DNA of 64,000 nt from Polynucleobacter corsicus (GCF_018688255.1 NZ_CP061314.1:930001-994000), one strand, 5' to 3'; shown: positions 1 to 9,732, counted from the first letter of the stretch. Numbers and translations: made by a program. Notes: generated from the sequence alone by a model not told the origin.

Positions 1-64
1 CCTGTAGCACTTTAGCGCTTTGACGGGTGCTTAGATATTCCAATTCTGGGGTAATCGCTTTCAT
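1..64 (-). CDS. Partial CDS, N-terminus only (possible HTH protein)
   Basis: Reading leftward from an ATG at 64, 21 codons stay open to the window edge and give MKAITPELEYLSTRQSAKVLQ. An AGGGA sits just upstream on the minus strand (about 68-73) as a plausible ribosome binding site. The LSTRQSAKVLQ stretch resembles the first helix of excisionase/MerR-type winged-helix DNA-binding proteins, but 21 residues are too few for a family call. It is divergent from sucA. The open frame and start are seen in the sequence; the HTH idea is a guess. Confidence 0.4.
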   Translation of the reverse strand, partial: MKAITPELEYLSTRQSAKVLQ

Positions 65-362
65 ATGTCCCTAATCTCATTAATTTATTTGGAGATTTAG
101 AGAATACGAATCAAGTCTGGGGGAATCTGTCAGGCATGGTTTAAATCAGAGTAGGAAAATTCTTATTCAGCCCTTAAAAAGTGAGGATTGGCTTGAAAGC
201 CCCCTAATTAGGGAAAGTCCTTTATGAATCAATGGGTAGTCGTGTTAAATTAGCTAGGTTGTAAGAGTATTCGCACAGATCAATTCGTAAAGTGGTTTAG
301 CCGCAGAGCGAATGGTTTTAACCACAGTCTTTATTCGGGAAACCCGATGAAAGGTGAGCATC
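65..362 (+). promoter_or_regulatory. Leader and promoter region of the sucA operon
   Basis: This 298-base gap separates the divergent partial gene from sucA and shows no convincing coding frame. It holds a perfect 12-bp palindrome CCCTAATTAGGG at 202-213, a possible regulator site. A short hairpin (TCGGG-AAA-CCCGA, 335-347) ends three bases before the Shine-Dalgarno-like AAAGGTGA (350-357). I cannot assign a clear sigma-70 promoter. Both structures are visible; any regulatory role is inferred. Confidence 0.35.
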
Positions 363-3218
363 ATGATGCAAGATCAAAGAGATAGCTCCTATCTCTTCGG
401 TGGAAACGCCCCTTACGTAGAGGAACTCTACGAATCCTATTTGCATGATCCAGGCTCGGTAGCTGACCATTGGCGGGATTATTTTGATAATGTAAAGCAA
501 GTCCCAGCGGTAGATGGCTCCTCTAGATCTGACGTTGCCCATGGACCCATTGTTGCTTCCTTTGCTGAGCGGGCCAAGCAAGGCCCCATCAGAACAGTTT
601 CTGATTCTGCTGACTCTGAGATGGGGCGCAAACGCGTTGCCGTTCAGCAGTTAATTGCCGCATATCGTAACGTCGGAAACCGTTGGGCCGACATTGATCC
701 TTTGAAGCGAATTGAGCGCAAGGATATTCCAGAGTTAGATCCTGCTTTTTATGGTTTCACTGATGGCGATATGGATATCGTCTTCAATACCAGCAATACC
801 TTCTTTGGTCGTAACGAAATGACCTTGCGTGATTTACTGCAAGCATTGCGTCAAACTTACTGCGGTACCTTGGGTGCTGAGTACATGTTTATTGCTGACC
901 AGACCATCAAGAAATGGTGGCAAGAAAAATTAGAGTCGATTCGTTCGACTCCAAGATTTAATATCGATGAGAAGCGCCATATTTTGGATCGCGTGACTTC
1001 AGCAGAAGGTTTGGAGCGTTATCTTCAAGCGAAGTATGTCGGTCAAAAGCGTTTTTCTCTCGAGGGTGGTGAGAGTTTTATCGCCTGTATGGACGAGTTG
1101 ATTCGTGAGTCAGGAGCTAAGGGCGTTCAAGAGATTGTGATTGGTATGGCTCACCGTGGCCGATTGAATGTGCTGGTGAACGTCTTAGGAAAAATGCCTT
1201 CAGATCTTTTTGCTGAATTTGAGCATAAGGGCCCAGAAACTTTGCCTGCGGGTGATGTAAAGTATCACCAAGGTTTCTCGAGTGATATTTCTACTCCAGC
1301 GGGACCCGTCCATCTATCGCTTGCATTTAATCCCTCCCATTTAGAAATCGTGAACCCAGTAGTAGAGGGCTCTGCACGCGCCCGTATGGAGCGTCGTGGT
1401 GATATGGTGGGTGAGCAGGTATTGCCAGTATTAGTGCACGGCGATGCGGCCATTGCAGGTCAAGGCGTGATGCAAGAAACCTTGGCAATGGCAGAGGTAC
1501 GCGGCTACTACACTGGCGGCACGATTCATATCGTGATTAATAATCAGATTGGTTTCACTACATCCGATCCTCGTGATTTGCGTTCTAGTTTGTATTGCAC
1601 GGACATCATGAAGGTGATTGATGCGCCTGTATTGCATGTGAACGGCGATGACCCTGAAGCGGTTGTTTTAGCTACTAAGCTAGCCGTTGAGTTCCGCACT
1701 CAGTTTCACAAAGATGTTGCGATTGATATTGTTTGCTTCAGAAAGCTGGGTCATAACGAGCAAGACACTCCAGCTATGACTCAACCTTTAATGTACAAAA
1801 TCATCGCGGCTCATCCAGGTACAAGAAAGTTGTATGCGGATAAATTAGAGGCTCAAGGTGTATTGCCTGCCGGTACCGGTGAATTAATGGTGAAAGAATA
1901 TCGCGCGGCCATGGATGCGGGTAAGCAGACTTCAGACCCCGTACTCAGTAACTTCAAAGGTAAGTTCGCGGTTGACTGGTCTCCATTCCTAAATAAGCGT
2001 TGGACCGATGAGGCTGATACTGCCATTCCTTTGACTGAGTGGAAGCGATTAGCCGAGCGAGTATCTACTGCGAGAGAAGGATTCAAGGTTCACCCCTTGG
2101 TCGAAAAAGTCTTAAAAGATCGTGCCGCCATGGGCCGCGGTGAAACTAATGTTGACTGGGGTATGGGTGAGCATATGGCTTTCGCATCCCTAGTGGCGAG
2201 CGGTTATCCAGTTCGCTTATCTGGCGAGGACAGTGGTCGCGGTACCTTCACTCATCGCCATGCCGTTTTGCACAATCAAAACCGTGAAAAATGGGATACC
2301 GGCGTCTACATTCCCTTGCGCCATATCGCCAAAGATCAAGCCCCTTTCTTGGTGATTGATTCCATCCTCTCCGAAGAGGCTGTGCTTGGTTTTGAGTATG
2401 GTTACGCTGCTGCAGAGCCAAATACTCTGACTATTTGGGAGGCTCAGTTCGGCGACTTTGCGAACGGTGCTCAAGTGGTGATCGACCAATTTATCGCTTC
2501 CGGGGAAGTGAAGTGGGGTCGTGCAAACGGCTTGGTCATGATGTTGCCTCACGGCTATGAGGGTCAAGGTCCAGAGCACTCATCTGCACGTTTAGAGCGC
2601 TTTATGCAGTTATGTGCTGACACTAATATGCAAGTGATTCAGCCAACGACCGCATCGCAGATCTTCCACGTCTTGCGTCGCCAAATGATTCGTCAGTTCC
2701 GCAAGCCGCTGATCTTGATGACACCAAAATCACTGTTACGTAATAAAGAAGCGGCTTCACCATTGTCTGAGTTTACAAAGGGTGGTTTTCATACCATTCT
2801 TGGTGAGCGCGATGAGAGCATCGATGGCAAAAAGGTCACTCGATTAATCATGTGTTCTGGCAAAGTCTATTACGACTTAGCTAAAGCACGTACCGAGAAA
2901 AAACTAGAGGATGTGGCGATTATTCGTTTGGAGCAGCTCTATCCATTCCCGCACAAAGCGTTGACTGTTGAGTTAAAGAAATATCCAAACTTGGAGGAGG
3001 TAGTGTGGTGTCAAGATGAGCCACAAAACCAAGGCGCTTGGTTCTTTGTTCAGCACAATATTTTGGAGAACATGTCTGAGGGGATGAAGTTGGCCTATGC
3101 AGGCCGTCCAGCTTCTGCTTCACCAGCTTGTGGCTACGCTCATCTTCATCAAGAACAACAGAAGTCACTTCTGAATGCAGCATTTGCAAAACTAAAGGGT
3201 TATGTCATTACGAAGTAA
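363..3218 (+). CDS. sucA: 2-oxoglutarate dehydrogenase E1 component
   Basis: This is the thiamine-diphosphate E1 subunit of the cytosolic 2-oxoglutarate dehydrogenase complex. It decarboxylates 2-oxoglutarate in the TCA cycle and passes the succinyl group to the lipoyl domain of E2. The protein is about 951 aa, normal for SucA. It has the N-terminal E2-contact helix (SYLFGGNAPYVEELYESYL, about 8-28), the cofactor region with HGDAAIAGQGVMQETLA and INNQIGFTT (about 359-400), and the C-terminal transketolase-like half with EHSSARLERF (about 738). A GTG at 354 also opens the frame, but AAAGGTGA lies five bases before the ATG at 363, so I prefer 363. It is followed by odhB and lpdA in one transcription unit. 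Confidence 0.97.
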   Translation: MMQDQRDSSYLFGGNAPYVEELYESYLHDPGSVADHWRDYFDNVKQVPAVDGSSRSDVAHGPIVASFAERAKQGPIRTVSDSADSEMGRKRVAVQQLIAAYRNVGNRWADIDPLKRIERKDIPELDPAFYGFTDGDMDIVFNTSNTFFGRNEMTLRDLLQALRQTYCGTLGAEYMFIADQTIKKWWQEKLESIRSTPRFNIDEKRHILDRVTSAEGLERYLQAKYVGQKRFSLEGGESFIACMDELIRESGAKGVQEIVIGMAHRGRLNVLVNVLGKMPSDLFAEFEHKGPETLPAGDVKYHQGFSSDISTPAGPVHLSLAFNPSHLEIVNPVVEGSARARMERRGDMVGEQVLPVLVHGDAAIAGQGVMQETLAMAEVRGYYTGGTIHIVINNQIGFTTSDPRDLRSSLYCTDIMKVIDAPVLHVNGDDPEAVVLATKLAVEFRTQFHKDVAIDIVCFRKLGHNEQDTPAMTQPLMYKIIAAHPGTRKLYADKLEAQGVLPAGTGELMVKEYRAAMDAGKQTSDPVLSNFKGKFAVDWSPFLNKRWTDEADTAIPLTEWKRLAERVSTAREGFKVHPLVEKVLKDRAAMGRGETNVDWGMGEHMAFASLVASGYPVRLSGEDSGRGTFTHRHAVLHNQNREKWDTGVYIPLRHIAKDQAPFLVIDSILSEEAVLGFEYGYAAAEPNTLTIWEAQFGDFANGAQVVIDQFIASGEVKWGRANGLVMMLPHGYEGQGPEHSSARLERFMQLCADTNMQVIQPTTASQIFHVLRRQMIRQFRKPLILMTPKSLLRNKEAASPLSEFTKGGFHTILGERDESIDGKKVTRLIMCSGKVYYDLAKARTEKKLEDVAIIRLEQLYPFPHKALTVELKKYPNLEEVVWCQDEPQNQGAWFFVQHNILENMSEGMKLAYAGRPASASPACGYAHLHQEQQKSLLNAAFAKLKGYVITK

Positions 3219-3260
3219 TCGTAGACCTCACTCACATACAAATACTAAATAGGATTAATC

Positions 3261-4472
3261 ATGGCTATTTTTGAAGTTAAAGTTCCCCAACTCTCCGAGT
3301 CAGTAGCAGAAGCAACTTTATTGCAATGGAAAAAGAAGGTTGGCGATGCCGTCGGTCAAGATGAGATCTTGATTGAAATTGAAACTGACAAAGTCGTACT
3401 AGAAGTTCCTTCACCGTCTGCTGGTGTAATTACAGAAATCCTGATTGCTGATGGTGGCACGGTAATTGCCGAGCAATTGATTGCAAAGATTGATAGCACC
3501 GCTGTTGCCGCCGCTGCTCCTGCAGCAGCACCAGCGCCAGCACCTGTAGCCGCGCCAGCTGCTGCTCCAGCTAAAGCTGCGCCCGCAGCAAAATCAACTG
3601 GCGCTGCTGCCGCACCTTCTGCAGCAAAAATTTTGGCTGAAAACAATATGACGACTGGTCAAGTTGTAGGCTCTGGTCGTGATGGTCGTGTGACTAAAGG
3701 TGATGCTCTTAATGCTGTTGCTGGAGACTCATCTTCCGCAGCATTGCCAAGTGCAACAGTTCCGTTGGGCAATCGCCCAGAAGAGCGCGTACCAATGAGC
3801 CGCTTGCGTGCTCGTATTGCTGAGCGTTTGCTGGAGTCTCAAGCAAACAATGCCATATTGACTACCTTTAACGAAGTCAATATGGCTCCAGTAATCGCTA
3901 TGCGTAACAAGTACAAAGATCAGTTTGAAAAAGTGCACGGTGTGAAGTTGGGCTTCATGTCTTTCTTTGTTAAAGCGGCAACCCATGCTTTGAAGAAATT
4001 CCCATTGTTAAACGCATCTGTTGATGGCAATGACATCGTATATCACGGTTACTTTGACATCGGCATTGCAGTGAGCTCACCGCGTGGCTTGGTAGTTCCA
4101 ATTCTGCGTGACGTGGATCAAATGAACTTGGCTGATATCGAGAAGAAGATTGCTGAGTTTGGTGTAAAAGCTCGCGAAGGTAAGCTGTCGTTAGAAGATT
4201 TAACTGGCGGTACATTCTCGATCTCTAATGGTGGTGTTTTTGGTTCGATGCTTTCTACTCCAATTATTAATCCTCCACAGTCTGCGATTTTGGGTATTCA
4301 TGCAACTAAAGAGCGTGCAGTGGTTGAGAATGGCCAAATTTTGATACGTCCGATTAACTACCTAGCTTTGTCATATGACCACCGCATTATTGATGGTCGT
4401 GAGGCAGTACTTGGCTTAGTGGCTATGAAGGACGCATTGGAAGATCCTTCACGCCTTCTCCTTGATCTGTAA
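3261..4472 (+). CDS. odhB: 2-oxoglutarate dehydrogenase E2, dihydrolipoyl succinyltransferase
   Basis: E2 core of the 2-oxoglutarate dehydrogenase complex, transferring the succinyl group from lipoyl-lysine to CoA. Domains in order: lipoyl domain (1-76, with the lipoylated Lys44 in ETDKVVLEV), an Ala/Pro-rich flexible linker (about 83-118), the peripheral-subunit-binding domain (about 117-153, ending GRDGRVTKGDAL), and the acyltransferase domain (about 175-403) with the catalytic SYDHRIIDG signature near 372-380. The length of 403 aa is typical. AGGA lies upstream of the ATG. It sits 42 bases after sucA and 11 bases before lpdA, so co-transcription is likely. Confidence 0.97.
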   Translation: MAIFEVKVPQLSESVAEATLLQWKKKVGDAVGQDEILIEIETDKVVLEVPSPSAGVITEILIADGGTVIAEQLIAKIDSTAVAAAAPAAAPAPAPVAAPAAAPAKAAPAAKSTGAAAAPSAAKILAENNMTTGQVVGSGRDGRVTKGDALNAVAGDSSSAALPSATVPLGNRPEERVPMSRLRARIAERLLESQANNAILTTFNEVNMAPVIAMRNKYKDQFEKVHGVKLGFMSFFVKAATHALKKFPLLNASVDGNDIVYHGYFDIGIAVSSPRGLVVPILRDVDQMNLADIEKKIAEFGVKAREGKLSLEDLTGGTFSISNGGVFGSMLSTPIINPPQSAILGIHATKERAVVENGQILIRPINYLALSYDHRIIDGREAVLGLVAMKDALEDPSRLLLDL

Positions 4473-4483
4473 GAGAGAAGAAC

Positions 4484-5920
4484 ATGAGCCAATCATTTGA
4501 CGTAGTAGTAATCGGCGGCGGCCCTGGTGGTTACATCGCTGCGATTCGTGCGGCGCAACTCGGTTTTAAGGTTGCCTGTGCCGAATCAAATTCTTTTGAC
4601 GATCCAAAGGGTGAAATACGCCTTGGCGGAACTTGCTTGAACGTCGGCTGCATTCCATCTAAAGCCTTGCTTGCTTCTTCTGAAGAATTTGAGAAGATTA
4701 GTCATCATGTAGCTGACCACGGCATTACCGTTGGATCGGTGAAGTTAGACTCCGGCAAGATGATCGCTCGTAAGGATGCGATTGTGACCAAGATGACTGC
4801 TGGTATTCAGTTTTTATTCCGTAAAAATAAAATTACCTTATTAAAAGGACATGCTTCTTTTAAAGGTAAGGGCGCTGATGGCTATCAAGTCAAGATCGAT
4901 GGTAAAGACAAAGAAGTGGTGACCGCTAAAAATGTGATTATTGCTACCGGATCTAAGGCACGTCATTTGCCAGGCATTCCTGTCGATAACATCTTGATTA
5001 GCGATAACGAAGGTGGTCTCAAGTTTGATTCCATTCCGAAGAAACTTGGCGTCATTGGCGCTGGTGTAATCGGCCTGGAGCTCGGATCAGTATGGCGTCG
5101 CGTTGGTTCTGATGTGACTATTTTGGAGGCGCTCCCCACTTTCTTAGGCGCCTGCGATCAAGGTATTGCAAAAGAGGCTCATAAGATCTTCACCAAGCAG
5201 GGCCTCAAAATCAATATGGGCATCAAGATTGGTGAAGTGAAGGCAGATAAAAAAGGTGTTGTAGTGAACTACACCGATAGTGAAGGCAAGACTCAGAAAT
5301 TAGAGTGCGATCGTTTAATTGTTTCTGTTGGTCGGGTTCCCAATACGGACAAATTAGGTCTGGATAAGATTGGTCTGAAAGTGGATGAGCGTGGATTTAT
5401 TCCAGTTGATGACCATACCTGTGCAACAGCGGCGCCTGGCGTTTATGCTGTGGGTGATGTGGTGCGTGGACCGATGCTGGCTCATAAGGCTGAAGACGAG
5501 GGTGTCCTTGTTGCTGAAACGATTGCTGGTCAAAAACCACATATTGATTACAACTGTATTCCTTGGGTGATCTACACCGATCCCGAAATTGCCTGGGTTG
5601 GTAGAACTGAAGAGCAGCTCAAGCAGGCTGGCATTGCTTACAAAGCAGGTCAGTTCCCATTTGCAGCTAACGGTCGCGCCTTAGGCATGGATCGTGCCGA
5701 TGGTTTCGTCAAAGTATTAGCAGATGAAAAAACAGATGAAATCTTAGGCGTTCACATCATTGGACCAAATGCTTCTGACTTAATTGCTGAAGCGGCCGTA
5801 GCAATGGAATTTAAAGCAGCAGCTGAAGATATTGCACGCATCTGTCATCCACACCCGAGTCTATCGGAAGTGGTTCGCGAGGCAGCATTAGCGACGGATA
5901 AACGTGCATTAAACATGTAA
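4484..5920 (+). CDS. lpdA: Dihydrolipoyl dehydrogenase (E3)
   Basis: FAD/NAD flavoprotein that reoxidises dihydrolipoamide on E2. The FAD-binding GGGPGGYIAA motif is at 11-20. The redox-active disulfide is Cys51/Cys56 in GGTCLNVGCIPSK, a second Rossmann motif (GAGVIGLELG) follows at about 192, and the C-terminal HPHPSLSE contains the catalytic His-Glu pair. At 478 aa it has family length. It closes the odhAB-lpdA set, and its stop codon directly abuts the TTG start of zapE. Confidence 0.97.
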   Translation: MSQSFDVVVIGGGPGGYIAAIRAAQLGFKVACAESNSFDDPKGEIRLGGTCLNVGCIPSKALLASSEEFEKISHHVADHGITVGSVKLDSGKMIARKDAIVTKMTAGIQFLFRKNKITLLKGHASFKGKGADGYQVKIDGKDKEVVTAKNVIIATGSKARHLPGIPVDNILISDNEGGLKFDSIPKKLGVIGAGVIGLELGSVWRRVGSDVTILEALPTFLGACDQGIAKEAHKIFTKQGLKINMGIKIGEVKADKKGVVVNYTDSEGKTQKLECDRLIVSVGRVPNTDKLGLDKIGLKVDERGFIPVDDHTCATAAPGVYAVGDVVRGPMLAHKAEDEGVLVAETIAGQKPHIDYNCIPWVIYTDPEIAWVGRTEEQLKQAGIAYKAGQFPFAANGRALGMDRADGFVKVLADEKTDEILGVHIIGPNASDLIAEAAVAMEFKAAAEDIARICHPHPSLSEVVREAALATDKRALNM

Positions 5921-7024
5921 TTGAAAGCATTAGAGTACTACTATCAAGAGTTAAAGGCGCGCGGGTATCAAAGCGATCCCGCGCAACTTGCTGCTATTGA
6001 GCGCTTACAGCGCTGTGAAGATGAGTGGGTTGCTTACAAAGAAATTCGCAGCAGCGGTTTAAAAAAGAAACTCTTTAAACCAAAACTACCGCGTGGCGTC
6101 TACTTGTGGGGCGGAGTCGGTCGCGGCAAATCCTTTTTGATGGATATCTTTTTTGCTGCATCTCCTCTAGAGAAAAAGATCCGCATTCATTTTCATGAAT
6201 TCATGCGAGAAGTGCATCGTGAGCTTCATGAGCTCTCTGGCATGGCGGATCCTCTGGATGAGCTTGCCAAAAGAATTGCTAATAGATACCGGCTCATCTG
6301 TTTTGATGAGTTTCATATTAATGACATTGCCGATGCCATGATTTTGTATCGCTTGCTGAGCGCACTCTTTGAAGATCGCGTCCAGTTTGTGATGACCTCA
6401 AACTATCAGCCTAGTCAGCTTTATCCCAACGGCCTCCATCGCGATCGCTTGCTGCCGGCTATTAAGTTATTAGAAGAACAGCTCGATGTCATGAATGTTG
6501 ATGCTGGCAATGACTATCGCCGCGTGCAGATGGCTCAAGTTGAAGCCTACCTAACACCAGTGAATGCTGCATCTCATGCGATCTTGATGCAGATGTTTCA
6601 AGGCTTAATTGGTAATCAAAAAGAGACTGTCCGTCCGGTGTTACGCATTGAGTCCCGTGAGCTAAGGCCTTTGCATATGGCTGAAGGGGTAGTTTGGTTT
6701 GATTTTCAAACCCTATGCTGTGGTCCAAGGTCACAAAACGACTATTTGGAGATTGCCAAGCAGTTTCATACGGTAATCTTGTCTGGGGTGCCTTATATGC
6801 CCCCTAGAATGACTAATGAAGCCCGCCGCTTTATTTGGCTGATTGATGTCCTCTATGACCATAAAATCAAACTAATCATCTCTGCAGAGGTCCCGGCGGT
6901 CGATTTATACACTGAGGGCCAGATTACCAGTGAGTTCTCCAGAACGGTTTCTCGTTTAATTGAGATGCAGTCTCGTGATTACCTGGATGCACCTCGCCGG
7001 GTAATTGATACCAGCTTGACCTAA
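5921..7024 (+). CDS. zapE: Cell division protein ZapE (AFG1-like ATPase)
   Basis: ZapE/AFG1-type P-loop ATPase, in E. coli a membrane-associated protein that acts at the division ring. Walker A is WGGVGRGKSF (about 63-72) and Walker B is LICFDEFHIND (about 125-135). A sensor-like VMTSNYQPSQLYPNGL follows, and the 367-aa length fits the family. The frame opens with TTG immediately after the lpdA stop, with no base between; no in-frame ATG exists nearby and MKALEYYYQELKARGYQSDPAQ is the usual ZapE start. Translation is probably coupled to lpdA. Confidence 0.93.
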   Translation: MKALEYYYQELKARGYQSDPAQLAAIERLQRCEDEWVAYKEIRSSGLKKKLFKPKLPRGVYLWGGVGRGKSFLMDIFFAASPLEKKIRIHFHEFMREVHRELHELSGMADPLDELAKRIANRYRLICFDEFHINDIADAMILYRLLSALFEDRVQFVMTSNYQPSQLYPNGLHRDRLLPAIKLLEEQLDVMNVDAGNDYRRVQMAQVEAYLTPVNAASHAILMQMFQGLIGNQKETVRPVLRIESRELRPLHMAEGVVWFDFQTLCCGPRSQNDYLEIAKQFHTVILSGVPYMPPRMTNEARRFIWLIDVLYDHKIKLIISAEVPAVDLYTEGQITSEFSRTVSRLIEMQSRDYLDAPRRVIDTSLT

Positions 7025-7033
7025 AATAGGGTC

Positions 7034-7882
7034 ATGACTAGCAATTCCAGCCTAAACGCAGATTTACACTGCCATTCCGTTGTTTCTGATGGAACGCTCA
7101 CGCCTGAGCAGTTGGCTGAACGTGCCTATGCTAACGGCGTACGTTTATGGGCATTGACCGATCACGATGAGCTTGGTGGCCAAGCGAGGGCGCAGATTGC
7201 TGCAAGCACACTGGGCATGGACTATCTACCTGGGGTCGAGATTTCAGTAACTTGGATGGGGCAAACTATCCATATCGTTGGCTTAGGAATTGACGCTGCC
7301 CATGCAGGAATTCTAGAAGGCTTGCGCCGCACTCGCGAAGGTCGCGGTAATCGCGCAAAGCAGATGGCTGAACAATTGTTAAAAGCTGGGATACCTGGCG
7401 CCTATGAAGGCGCATTGCATTTTGCAGGTAACCAAGAACTTATTTCTCGTACACACTTCGCGCGCTTTTTAGTGGAGCAGGGTATTTGCAAAGATACTGA
7501 CCAGGTCTTTAAAAGATATCTGGTTGAAGACAAGCCGGGTTACGTACCGCATCTCTGGGCAACACTAGATGATGCGGTCGCCTGGATTAAAGGGGCGGGT
7601 GGCGCTGCCGTGATTGCACATCCTGGTCGTTACAAGCTGAACGCTATGCAGATGGATGAACTCTACAAGCACTTTAAAGAAATCGGCGGCATGGCCATTG
7701 AGGTTATCACCGGCAGCCATAGCCCGAATCAATATCAAACCTATGGCAAGATTGCTCAGCATTATGGATTTTTAGCTTCTCGTGGATCCGATTTTCATGA
7801 CCCAGAGGAAAGTTATATTGACCTTGGTACCTTGCCTCATTTGCCGGATCATTTAACTCCAGTATGGTCGCTGTTTCATTAA
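7034..7882 (+). CDS. rnm: PHP-domain phosphatase/RNase AM-like protein
   Basis: Member of the PHP metal-dependent phosphoesterase family related to E. coli YciV/Rnm, which removes the 3' phosphate of 3',5'-bisphosphonucleotides and trims RNA 5' ends. Metal-ligand motifs are visible: DLHCHSVVSDG (10-20), LTDHDE (about 41-46), VIAHPGRY (about 195-202) and GSDFHDP near residue 253. The length of 282 aa is typical. AGGG lies just upstream of the ATG and the gap to zapE is 9 bases. The family is certain; the exact substrate is inferred from homology. Confidence 0.88.
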   Translation: MTSNSSLNADLHCHSVVSDGTLTPEQLAERAYANGVRLWALTDHDELGGQARAQIAASTLGMDYLPGVEISVTWMGQTIHIVGLGIDAAHAGILEGLRRTREGRGNRAKQMAEQLLKAGIPGAYEGALHFAGNQELISRTHFARFLVEQGICKDTDQVFKRYLVEDKPGYVPHLWATLDDAVAWIKGAGGAAVIAHPGRYKLNAMQMDELYKHFKEIGGMAIEVITGSHSPNQYQTYGKIAQHYGFLASRGSDFHDPEESYIDLGTLPHLPDHLTPVWSLFH

Positions 7883-7933
7883 GCGGCCTTCAAACTCAAC
7901 CTATTTAATTACCCTTAAAGAATAAAGATCAAG

Positions 7934-9136
7934 ATGTTTGCAGAACGCGTTCTCTCTGGCATGCGACCAACTGGTAGCTTGCACCTCGGCCATTACCATG
8001 GTGTTTTAAAGAACTGGGTTCGCTTGCAATCTGAGTATCCCTGCTACTTTTTTGTCGCAGACTGGCACGCCTTAACTACCCACTACGAAACTCCAGACGT
8101 GATCGAGAAATCCGTTTGGGATATGGTGATTGATTGGTTGGCATGTGGCGTTGATCCAAACCAAGCGACTTTATTTATTCAGAGCAAAGTGCCTGAGCAT
8201 GCAGAGCTATTTTTATTGCTAGCGATGGGTACTCCTTTGGGTTGGTTAGAGCGCGTGCCAACGTATAAAGATCAAATCGAAAAACTCAAAGAGAAAGATT
8301 TGCAGACTTACGGTTTCTTGGGCTACCCCTTGCTGCAAGCTGCTGATATTTTGATGTACCGCGCTCAGTTTGTGCCGGTGGGCGAAGATCAAGTGCCGCA
8401 CGTGGAGATGACTCGTGAAGTAGCGCGTCGTTTTAATTATCTCTATGGTCGCGAGCCTGGTTTTGAAGAGAAGGCCTTAGAAGCGGTTAAAAAATTGGGT
8501 AGTAAGCGCGCCAAAATGTACGCTGAATTGCGTGTTGCTTTTCAGGAGCGGGGCGATGAAGAGGCTCTAGAGCAAGCTCAAGCACTATTACAAGAAGCGC
8601 AAAGTCTGTCGATGGCTGATCGCGAGAGATTATTTGGTTTCTTAGAAGGTGCTCGCAAAATTATTCTGCCGGAGCCGCAAGCTTTACTAACCACTGCCTC
8701 CCGCATGCCGGGTATTGATGGGCAGAAGATGTCCAAGTCTTACGGTAATACGATTAGCATTCGCGAAAAACCTGAAGAAGTGATTCGTTCTATTCGCACC
8801 ATGCCAACAGATCCTGCTCGGGTGCGCAGAACTGATCCAGGTGATCCTGCGCGTTGTCCTGTGTGGCAACTTCATACGGTGTATTCGAATGAAGACACCA
8901 AAACTTGGGTTCAAAAAGAATGTCAATCTGCCGGTATCGGTTGCTTAGAGTGCAAGCAGCCTGTAATTGATGCCATTCTTGCTGAACAGCAGCCCATGTT
9001 TGAGCGTGCCCAGAAATACTTAGATGATCCAAGCTTATTGCGCTCCATCATTGCAGACGGTTCCGATAAAGCGCGTAAAGTTGCTCAAGAAACGATGCGC
9101 GAGGTCCGCGAGTCCATGGGCTTGGCGTACGACTAA
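7934..9136 (+). CDS. trpS: Tryptophan-tRNA ligase
   Basis: Class I aminoacyl-tRNA synthetase charging tRNA-Trp. The HIGH-type signature is SLHLGH (15-20) and the KMSKS loop is GQKMSKSYGN at about 263-272. At 400 aa it is about 65 residues longer than E. coli TrpS. The extra length is a charged, helical insertion between the two signatures (residues about 175-245, KALEAVKKLGSKRAKMYAEL onward), which I recall as normal in betaproteobacterial TrpS. It starts 51 bases after the PHP gene and the methyltransferase follows 7 bases after it. Confidence 0.95.
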   Translation: MFAERVLSGMRPTGSLHLGHYHGVLKNWVRLQSEYPCYFFVADWHALTTHYETPDVIEKSVWDMVIDWLACGVDPNQATLFIQSKVPEHAELFLLLAMGTPLGWLERVPTYKDQIEKLKEKDLQTYGFLGYPLLQAADILMYRAQFVPVGEDQVPHVEMTREVARRFNYLYGREPGFEEKALEAVKKLGSKRAKMYAELRVAFQERGDEEALEQAQALLQEAQSLSMADRERLFGFLEGARKIILPEPQALLTTASRMPGIDGQKMSKSYGNTISIREKPEEVIRSIRTMPTDPARVRRTDPGDPARCPVWQLHTVYSNEDTKTWVQKECQSAGIGCLECKQPVIDAILAEQQPMFERAQKYLDDPSLLRSIIADGSDKARKVAQETMREVRESMGLAYD

Positions 9137-9143
9137 GGCAATC

Positions 9144-9707
9144 TTGACTGCAGCGCATGATGCAATCGCAAATGCTTCACCTTGGGTGAAGCGTTTCACT
9201 GCAGCAATTCCGACCGATGGGGTAGTTCTTGACCTGGCCTGCGGCTCCGGTCGGCATACTAGCTTACTAGCTTCTTTAGGCCATCGGATTCTGGCAGTTG
9301 ATCAAGATATTTCGGCTATTGAGCCCCTGAAAAGTGTTGCTGTCCAAACCCAAAAACTCGATTTAGAGGGTTCAGATTGGCCCTTAGTGGGTCAGCAGTT
9401 TTCCGGAATTGTGGTGACGAACTATCTTTATCGTCCATTTTTAGAGGAATTGCCCAAAATGCTATCTGAGGGTGGCGTCCTCATCTACGAGACCTTTGCT
9501 GAGGGAAATGCTGTATTCGGTAAGCCTTCAAACCCCAATTTCTTGCTAAATCCAGGGGAATTGCTGGCTTTGGCTCAGCGTTCAGGCCTGAAAGTGATTG
9601 CCTACGAGGATATTTACCTCGATCAGCCTAAACCAGCTATGGTTCAGCGGATTTGTGCCGTAAAAGGGCATTTAAAAGGGCTCATTCCGTTACAATTTGT
9701 TGGTTAA
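9144..9707 (+). CDS. Class I SAM-dependent methyltransferase
   Basis: A protein of about 187 aa with a clear class I SAM-binding fold: motif I VLDLACGSGRHTSLLASLG (about 28-46), an acidic strand end LAVDQD (about 50-55), and post-motifs VVTNYLYRP and GGVLIYETFAEGN. The frame is open much further upstream inside trpS (to 9024). AAGG at 9135-9138 precedes a TTG at 9144, which gives an N-terminus (MTAAHDAIANASPWVKRF) that fits the fold, so I use that start. The substrate is unknown. Its position between trpS and dapA suggests housekeeping co-transcription, not a pathway link. Confidence 0.8.
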   Translation: MTAAHDAIANASPWVKRFTAAIPTDGVVLDLACGSGRHTSLLASLGHRILAVDQDISAIEPLKSVAVQTQKLDLEGSDWPLVGQQFSGIVVTNYLYRPFLEELPKMLSEGGVLIYETFAEGNAVFGKPSNPNFLLNPGELLALAQRSGLKVIAYEDIYLDQPKPAMVQRICAVKGHLKGLIPLQFVG

Positions 9708-9732
9708 CATACAGAAAATTCAGACACATTCA

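Noticed and set aside
2217..2579. 120-aa minus-strand frame inside sucA
   Set aside because: It lies wholly within a conserved catalytic region of SucA and has no ribosome binding site or known motif.
3356..3646. Ala-rich minus-strand frame opposite odhB
   Set aside because: It mirrors the Ala/Pro linker codons of OdhB (GCN and CCN repeats) and has no start signals.
9024..9143. Upstream extension of the methyltransferase frame into trpS
   Set aside because: The added residues are low-complexity and basic and lie wholly inside trpS; a Shine-Dalgarno and TTG at 9144 explain the start.
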